Notes under the pieces: generated by a model
What the model saw: only the letters and a program-made list of their open reading frames with translations
What the model was told of the DNA's origin: nothing
Databases searched by the model: none
DNA from: Amborella trichopoda
Taxonomy: Eukaryota > Streptophyta > Magnoliopsida > Amborellales > Amborellaceae
Reading direction: 5' to 3'
Assembly: GCF_000471905.2 (NCBI RefSeq)
Contig: NW_006498220.1
Coordinates: 415,816-479,815, forward strand
DNA length: 64,000 bases
Translations under genes and position numbers: made by a program
In this document: positions 57,472 to 64,000 of the stretch, piece by piece
How the letters are laid out: the number at the start of each line of letters is the position of its first letter
How positions within the stretch are numbered: the first letter of the stretch is position 1

Positions 57472-59173
57472 CACGGTTTTAAAAATCGACAAGTCGCAAC
57501 GGACTAGCCCGGGTCGACACGGGAATCGGGCACCCCGTGTTGATTCTTTTCCAAAACCAGGAATCGCCTGATCCTATAAGAAAATCGACGATTTTGAACA
57601 GTGAATCGCCCCTATTACGTTATAAATCGTGATTCTAGCTGCTTAGTGACGTCACAGGCCCGCTTAATGACATCACAGGGCGAGTCCTTACCTGAGGACA
57701 TTTTGGTAATTGTTTTCAAAATATCATTTCAAGTTACCCTTTCTCTCCATAGCGCCGGCATTAAGGCTTTTGTAAAGGCATTTATATCTTATAGACTTTC
57801 GCCACTTCTTCGATGTGGGACTTGCACTAAACGATATTATATTGAAAATTCATACAATATAGGTAAATATTGTACAAAACTCTTCAGCAGCGTTACCATG
57901 GTTAGCAGCAAAGGTTTTATGTGTGGCATCCCAAGTTCGAATCCCAGTTCGGATGCAATTGTGCAAAATTCACTTTTTGTTTACATAAAAACTTTTTTAA
58001 AAAATAATATCATAAAAAAAATTAAAATAATAGTATCATAAAAAATAAAAAAAAAGAAGAAGAAAATAGGTTTCTACTTTTGTACTTAAAAAAAAAAAAA
58101 CCAAAATTTGTCTTGTAAAAATAAAATAAAATAAAATAAAATAATAGATAGGTTTTTACTTTTGTCTTAAAAAAAAACTAAAATGAAGAAAATAATATGA
58201 TAAAAGAAATAAAAAAAAAAAAAAAAAAAAAGTTATACAACAAGAAAAAAGAAGGTAATATAACACCTTTTTTTTTTCTTGTCGAAAAAAAAAAGTAATA
58301 CAACAAATATCATATTTTCTCATAAAAAAAAAAATACAACTAGTATTTCTTGTCCAAAAAAGTAAAAGATATTTCTTAATACAACAAATTTTTTTTAATA
58401 GAAACTAGGAATAATTGATCTAATTATAATTTTTATTTTTATAATATGGTAAGCTTTAACATAAATTAGGAATATTAATTTTAAGATATGATTCATACAC
58501 ATTTGAAATATTTCTCTGTCTCTAACAATCTCTTCCGTTAAATTTATTCTAGAATTCTAAAAAATTATATTTTTAAAAATTTGAAGTGTTATTTCGAAAA
58601 TTGATGCGCATTCGAATATTATAAAATATTTTAAATTTGCTATTATTTATAAAATAAAATATAAACCAACAATTTTCGTTGCAATATATAATATTATAGT
58701 TAGATAGGTTGTAATAATTTTCAATTATTATCAGTTAGGTTGTAATAATTTGGTATTTTTTGTTTTAGTGGATTAGGTTTTTCCTCCAATTCAAGATTTT
58801 AGTGGCAATTTTTATCAATTTAATCCATTACTTATTGTAGTCTATGTATGATTATATACTTTATCTATAGTAATTCTATGTTTTTTGTTTTATGTGATGC
58901 AAATTTAATGGCTAACATAAGTTCATACAAGAAAAGAACATCTTAATTATTCACAAATTGATTAAAAATGAAAGTTAATAATGCAATACTCATATTTCTT
59001 ATTGGATTATTAAAAAATAACATTTATAATGAATTTTCATATTTTTTTTGAATTTTTTTAAGGCTTAATAGAACCGATTCGGCCGATTCCCAATCCGGAT
59101 CGCCGATTCACTGATCCAGATGGGTTTTTGAGGTGCCCGATCCGGGGTACCAATCTTTTTTTTTTAACCACTG
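57472..59173. mobile_element. hAT-like nonautonomous DNA transposon
   Basis: 1702 bp bounded by imperfect terminal inverted repeats: left CACGGTTTTAAAAATCG, right (reverse complement) CAGTGGTTAAAAAAAAAAA followed by GATTGG. Both ends continue into CGGGCACC-type sequence: GAATCGGGCACC on the left, GATCGGGCACC inverted on the right. Subterminal GATTC/GAATC words are abundant at both ends. The 8-bp flanking duplication (7 of 8) and the CA...TG ends fit the hAT superfamily. The interior is extremely AT-rich and encodes no transposase, so it would depend on a helper. It interrupts element D between the protease linker and a gag segment, so it is younger than D. Confidence 0.72.
57880..58010 (+). 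mobile_element. SINE-like, tRNA-derived pol III promoter inside the hAT
   Basis: A B-box-like AGTTCGAATCC at 57934-57944 (consensus GGTTCGAnnCC) lies 31 bp after an A-box-like TAGCAGCAAAGG at 57903-57914. Spacing and sequence resemble plant tRNA-derived SINEs (TTAGCGGCAAAG / GTTCGAATCC types). The sequence does not fold into a full tRNA by eye: the acceptor and anticodon arms are not evident. It is followed by AT-rich sequence. Limits are approximate and no target duplication was found. Confidence 0.45.
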
Positions 59174-59181
59174 GGAGAAAC
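59174..59181. repeat. Right 8-bp target site duplication
   Basis: GGAGAAAC directly after the terminal ACTG of the hAT-like element; partner of 57464-57471. Confidence 0.7.
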
Positions 59182-60001
59182 AGAATGAGAAACAAGAGAA
59201 GTAGGAAGAGTAGGGTTAGAACGTGGGGGACTTTTAAGGTCGTTTCCCTCATCAGACCGATCTGGGCAGCGTTTTACATCACCACCAAGATTGGACGGAT
59301 ACAGGGGGGTCTTTTAGGTCTTTCCCTTGCTGAAGAAGGAAAAAGGATCGTGCTGGGGATGAAGTCCAGTAAAGTTGGCAACGGAGGAAGGGACCCAAGA
59401 AATTCCTGCTCGACTGTGGGTTGGGTAGTCTTATTTCTTATGAGAGTAGCCCTTGGTGAACATCTCTTTCTGGATTTCTGAGGTGCTATTTGATTTTTCT
59501 CACTCGGGTGGCAAACTGCTCTAGCTTGGCGAACCACTTCTCGTCTTAAGGACTTAAGTCTGCTTCGGTCATGGTAGATCATCCATGACTAGAAAGTCAA
59601 GGGTTCTGTAGAGTCTGGGTCATTGATTGGAAGGTTCTACCTTGTGAGATCTTCTTGCCCCGATGAGGAAGTGATTTGGGGATCACTTACGGGGAGGTTA
59701 TAAAATTCTTGACATTCCCGTATCCTCTCCGCGAATATATCAAGGAAAGTTGTGCATTCTGACAAATAATGACCTCTTATCTGATGGAATGGGCACCAAC
59801 AATCTTCAGTCCCCTTAGCAAGGCGGTGGGGTTGCCTTGACTACTTTAGTGTGATTATGCCTTCCTAAAGCATTATAATGAAGAGGTCGTAGAGGATACT
59901 CTGCATTTCATTCTCCTCTTGAATGATTATGGCATGGGAGGCCTCAACTGCCTCGAAGGCCTTCTTTAAATCGTCAAGCTTTGTCCGACCTTTCAAAATC
60001 A
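59182..60001 (-). pseudogene. C-terminal gag region of element D
   Basis: The minus strand reads LKGRTKLDDLKKAFEAVEAS, then a second zinc-knuckle-like CX2HX4HX4C at 59754-59795 (CPFHQIRGHYLSEC, intact). Next comes MIYHDRSRLKSLRREVVRQA and EQEFLGSLPPLPTLLDFI (59582-59274). The last block matches element C (EEEFLRPLPPLPTLRDFF). It is separated from the protease part only by the hAT-like insertion. Confidence 0.68.
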
Positions 60002-62724
60002 GGGCCTCAATTTTAGTGTGTAGCAATCATTTGTGGGATGATTGATCCTCCGATGGTAGGCACAATAATTTGCTGGAGTTTCAAGGCCAGATTGCTCAGG
60101 GAACCGAACTTCTAGAAGCTGTATCATATTCCGATCCAATAATAACTGGAACAGTGCAAGGACCCATTCCTTCTCGAAGGGATAGACCTTATTCCTATGC
60201 CTGGTGAAATAATCACTCCGATCAAAGTTCGCTAGTGAAGGTACTCGATTGTACGACTGTTGCTGCTTGCCAGCCTGGGGTGTTACCTTCACTGGGCTTA
60301 CCTCTTTAGAGAGGTCCAAAGTTCGGGAGCGAGCCTTCTTTGAATTAGTGACCATAACGACTGCACTAATTACCCCTTTTTGTTGGCTGCCCCTTTGAAT
60401 CAGAGCCACCATTGCTTCGGTTGTTCGCTGAACTTGTAGCTGGTTGTCGTGCCCCACCATGATAGCGTGACAAAATATTTATGCGAACTGATTTAGAGAT
60501 CAACTCTGACATGGAGGTCAGATTGGAGGCCTCGACATGTGGAGCGATTTCAAGTCCCATGTTTGACAGGCAAGTCTGGACTGCTTCCTTCTCAGGCATA
60601 GGATTAGGATGGAGGGAAGCCAGTTTCTCCATCTTAATATGAAGTTAACTACAGGCTCATCAGGGTCTTGAGTCAAGGTGAGAAGCTCGACGGTTTGACC
60701 TTCTCTCTCGACCTCATAGAAGTGCTGATAGAATAGTTTCTCCGTCTCCTCCCATGTATGTACCGAGTTTGGAGGAAGTCGCACATACCATTGAAATGCT
60801 GGGCCATCAAGGGTCTCAACAAACTGGCATAGAAGAAGTCTCCCGTTAGCTGCTGTTTCTTGACATGCTTGCTGGAAGTGGGTGATATGATGGTTTGGGG
60901 AGGTGGTTCCACTGAATAGAGGAAACTTCCCTTTCTTATAGTCTGAAGGGAACGAGTCCTAATCAATATTGGAAGAATATGGTCTTTGATAAGGTGTCAC
61001 ACTATGTATGCCTAAATTTGTCTGTTCTTTAGGCTATGGGTGACCATAGCGTCCATATCTAATTGAGAAACCAGATGAGGGATAGAATTGTCCTGTGTGG
61101 TAAACGGAGGAGGCTGTCGTAGAGGTACACCATCAGAGTGCTGGGAATTGGCCTCATGGTTAGCTGGCTGGCATGGAGTGTCAATATGATCGATCTTCTC
61201 CATCATCGAGTGCATCATGTCCTCAAACTTGTTCATACGATCCTCCTGCACATCACCGGGCTCGCTTACGACCATTACACTGATCGTTTCTCTAGGGAGG
61301 TCAACGTTAGTGGTAGATGAAGGCTTGCGAGCTTGACGAGTCGTACATGGTAGGTCAGTCAGTAAGGGATCAACATGCCCTGACTGAAGTCAACTTCTAT
61401 ACACGGATCGTGTTTGGACCAGTTCTCGACTGTCTTGGGACCGTGATTGAGGGGCCGGTTCACGACGGTCTTGGGACCATGGCTGAGGAGCCGTTGAGTC
61501 TTCTTCTGTGAAAGCAACCACAGCACAGGGCTCATTGAGCTCTTCTTCAAGCTTCAATCGTCTGAAGGGGGCAGAAGGGATTCAGGTGAAGAGGGTCATC
61601 AAAATTAGCTATTTGACTACCTTGGTCACCTCCTTAGTAGAAATTCGCAGACCTCCATCAGGTTTAGACTTGAGGTTTTGATGGACCTCATGCCAAAACT
61701 GCAATCTAGGTCGCAGTTGGTCAACTCTTATTGTCTCTATCAAGTGTGGCAATGGATGAAGGTCAGGAACTAGAGTCATCTTAGACCAGGGAGGATGAAG
61801 AACTCGATCTTCTATGAGGTCCATGCCCCGAGCTCTCTTATGAGCTCCAGATACATGACCAAAGTGTTGGGGCTGGTTCAGGATGGTACTTCTGGGGAAA
61901 ACCTTCGAGTACCAAGGCCGAAGGTGCTTGCTCGATGAAGGAGGAGCAAGCAGGAGCAGAGTCGCCTCATGAGGAGGCTTGAGTCAAGGACGAGGGGACG
62001 TCTGAGATGGCGATGCATGTGCGCCCCTTGAAGAAGGATTACGAGAGACCTAAGGGTCAATCCGGGCTCGTGCAAGTGATCTGGCCTTAAGAGGCCAAGA
62101 ACTATGAACAGGTGTCTATAAGAGAACAGGTGCAGGCCTGCCCCTTACAGGGTGTGCTTGTGTGTGCATAGGAGGAGGACGAGAAGGTCGTCTCCTGTGT
62201 ATTAGGGTTGGCGCAATAACGGCAGTGCCCCAAGTATTGAGATGCACATGAGTGGAGTGCACAGGATCTGGCCTTGGAAGGTTCGATCTTGAACACAGTC
62301 TCGAGGCAGCGAGAGCGTTGCCTTGAAGTGTGACTCAAGTGGGTGACCCACGAGCCTTGTGGTGTGTGTGAGGGGTGGAGACCGTGGGGTTTCCGCCTTG
62401 ATGTGCTGAGCCTCTAGGGATAGAGACCAGCGGTGTAGGAATGTGGTGGATAGCCTTATGACGACTCACAGAAGCAATGGCAACCTGCTTGCCTTTTGCA
62501 GAAAGGGATTGGGCAGCCTTTCGGTGTACCTCAAGAACTCGATCGGCAAGTGACTTGTCAGTGGCTGGGTGCATGCTATGTGGGGCAACATAAGTGTCGC
62601 CCATGCAAGGCGCCTTAGTGGAGTTTCCACCAGAGCGAAGAGATGGGGAGTGAGGAACCTTCAAATCCCTCCTCACACCAATCCAAGTTAAGACATGGGA
62701 GCTAGACAAGGGGTCTTTGCTCAA
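60002..62724 (-). pseudogene. gag, element D
   Basis: From an ATG at 62724 a basic Pro/Ser/His-rich N-terminal extension of about 450 codons runs with several stops. It continues to MNKFEDMMHSMMEKIDHI and the capsid-like core: QFVETL-like block (60840), WEETEKLFYQHFYEVEREGQ, LLTLTQDPDEPVVNFILRWR, KEAVQTCLSNM and EASNLTSMSELISKSV. The first zinc knuckle CAYHRRINHPTNDC (60023-60064) is intact. Frameshifts separate the open segments 60966-60673, 60784-60518, 60632-60366 and 60460-59999. The long N-terminal extension, also in C, distinguishes this family from gag proteins that begin directly with capsid. Confidence 0.75.
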
Positions 62725-62913
62725 GAGGATGGTTGGGAACGAAATCGAAGGACCTTGTTCCCTGGGACAGTCTCGAATAAGGGGATAAGAAAATCCCCGA
62801 TCTGGATAAATGGGTTACAGAACCTAACAGCCATAAATGAATGTGAAAAGAGAATGAAAGCAGATAAATAAGAAATTAGCCAAACAAGAATGATCCGACT
62901 AAGGGGTAGTAAG
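62725..62913 (-). other. Leader between primer-binding site and gag, element D
   Basis: About 190 bp without coding sequence. It matches the corresponding part of element C (about 18260-18393) in short blocks. Confidence 0.45.
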
Positions 62914-62933
62914 TCCCCAGTGGAGTCGCCAAG
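62914..62933 (-). promoter_or_regulatory. Primer-binding site of element D
   Basis: The minus strand reads TTGGCGACTCCACTGGGGA, two bases inside the LTR edge (CCTAACCA on C, CTTAACCA here). It is identical in position and nearly so in sequence to element C. The match to a tRNA 3' end was not verified. Confidence 0.72.
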
Positions 62934-62934
62934 C

Positions 62935-63155
62935 TGGTTAAGCGCCTCGATCTCACACTCCGGATCCCTGGAGGATCAAGCAACATGCGTCTCGGGTTTC
63001 GGGAGAGACCCGGAACATTTGTAGGATCGCTCTCTCAAGAACCTTGTTCGAAAATGGGGTAGGAGTAACCAACCGGTGAGAGAGGAATTTTTCGAAAATG
63101 GGGTAGGAGTAACCAACCGGTGAGAGAGGAATTTAAAGGTGGGTTCGGGACTGTA
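62935..63155 (-). repeat. Truncated 5' LTR of element D
   Basis: Starts TGGTTAAGCGCC and matches 42399-42570, including TTTCGGGAGAGACCC, TCTCTC-AGAACC and TTCGAAAATGGGG. Similarity stops near 63155, after GGGTTCGGGAC, and the next sequence is unrelated. So only the inner end of the LTR (R/U5 side) remains, by deletion or by another insertion. Confidence 0.65.
63047..63134 (+). repeat. Perfect 44-bp tandem duplication in the LTR
   Basis: Two identical units (starts 63047 and 63091), each beginning TTCGAAAATGGGG and ending GAGAGAGGAATTT. The LTR at 42399 has a single unit. Perfect identity indicates a recent event or gene conversion. Confidence 0.92.
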
Positions 63156-63216
63156 CCAATCCTAAACTTTCAAAAAAAAAAAAAAACTATTAATACATGA
63201 CAATTTGTTTCAACAT

Positions 63217-63306
63217 GATGGTCCTTAGACCATCGTTACTTTTAAAAGCTTTTCTTTTAAAAGCTTTGTGTTTCCTTGCTCTTGCCACGTCCACTAGAGG
63301 ACGTGG
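63217..63306. repeat. Cluster of three perfect palindromes
   Basis: GATGGTC-CTTA-GACCATC (63217-63234), a doubled TTTTAAAAGC block around 63241-63268, and CCACGTCC-ACTAGA-GGACGTGG (63285-63306) lie within 90 bp, just outside the broken LTR. They could form hairpins. Origin unknown. Confidence 0.7.
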
Positions 63307-64000
63307 GCTTTAGGCGTTTAAAGCGTAAACTAACGCTCACACCTGTAACGTAATAAAAGAATAAAATAATATGTTAGTAGAATTTAAATTCAGAGAGGTG
63401 AAGACTCCTACCTTAGAAAACTTATGAGATTTTTCTCTCTGATCGAAACATAGTGAACTCCTCTCTCGAGCCGAATTTTTTATCGCAAGCTCTCTCTCAA
63501 ATATTTATGTGTAAGTGACATCATCTTCCTGAAAAATAGTCTATTTTTAATAAATAATGATATTTCCGTACAAGATCTTTAGTTTATAAGTTTTGTGTGT
63601 AAGTGACCTTATTGTCTCAAAAAATAATCCATTCTTTTTAAAAAATGAAATGAAATAATTATTTCTGCTTATTATCATGAATTTTAGGCGCGATAAATTT
63701 TATGCGCACGTGACCTCATTACCTTGAAAAATAATCTTTATAATAAAAATTGTAATATTTTATCTTTGTTAGGAATTTTAAATGCTGTAAATTCTTAAAA
63801 AAATAAATTTATTTATTTTTCTTGTCTATTGTTAGAAAATTTTAGATACTATAAAATTATTAGAAATAAATGTGATATTTCTGCTTTTAGTAAAATTGTG
63901 ATATTTCTTTCTACTGTTTTAAATATTTAGACATTGTAAAATTCATGTGCAAATGACTGCCTTATTATTTAAAAATTAACATTTTTGCAATTGATTATAG
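63307..64000. repeat. AT-rich, weakly repetitive sequence
   Basis: A diverged unit, roughly GTGTAAGTGACCTTATT...AAAAATAATC, recurs near 63508, 63595, 63701 and more weakly near 63930. No gene is seen. Confidence 0.4.

Noticed and set aside
57895..57970. A tRNA gene
   Set aside because: Only A- and B-box-like motifs are present; acceptor stem and anticodon arm do not pair by eye. A SINE-like origin fits better.

Overview
The window looks like repeat-dense nuclear DNA of a seed plant with a large genome. Nearly every interpretable stretch is a decayed LTR retrotransposon. The polymerase segments I can read resemble the Ty3/gypsy Tat lineage (Tat/Ogre/Retand type): reverse transcriptase, RNase H, a second plant-type RNase H with a TNN-AEY-like motif, then integrase. 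I found no intact host gene, no rRNA or true tRNA gene and no CRISPR. All coding remnants carry in-frame stops or frameshifts, so they are annotated as pseudogenes. Two runs of N mark assembly gaps (18507-18526 and 38132-38621).

Layout. 1-6110 (+): copy A, made of the tail of a gag-spacer ORF, a noncoding tract with a 107-bp tandem array, and a dead pol (RT, RNase H, second RNase H, integrase). 6170-11290: two direct copies of an LTR-like sequence reading on the minus strand (6170-7690, 9563-10720). Between them lie 35-bp and 26-bp tandem arrays and a plus-strand TATA box. 11290-21290 (-): element C, with integrase, RNase H pair, RT with an intact YVDD, a gag with three zinc-knuckle-like motifs, a primer-binding site and a long 5' LTR. 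21290-25506: unassigned repeat DNA with an LTR-like promoter. 25507-38131 (+): copy B, apparently two elements sharing one LTR. B1 is LTR, gag-spacer ORF, tandem array, polypurine tract and LTR; B2 is that same LTR, a gag start and a dead pol. 38132-42398: gap, AT microsatellite, unassigned DNA and a Helitron fragment. 42399-63155 (-): element D, with LTRs related to those of C. Its gag and protease are recognisable, but no RT or integrase is visible. On the opposite strand it carries an ORF resembling a plant mobile domain (PMD) protein, behind its own TATA box and tandem arrays. A hAT-like DNA transposon with a near-perfect 8-bp target duplication interrupts D and itself contains a SINE-like pol III promoter. 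63155-64000: truncated LTR edge, a cluster of palindromes and AT-rich DNA.

How the parts relate. A and B share several in-frame stops, so they are duplicates of an already dead pol. C and D share gag features, the same primer-binding site core and related LTRs, but are complementary: C keeps RT and integrase and lacks a visible protease, while D keeps protease and the antisense ORF and lacks RT. The long LTRs and noncoding parts hold at least eight different tandem arrays, and in two related LTRs different arrays occupy the same slot. All family assignments come from reading motifs by eye; no database search was run.
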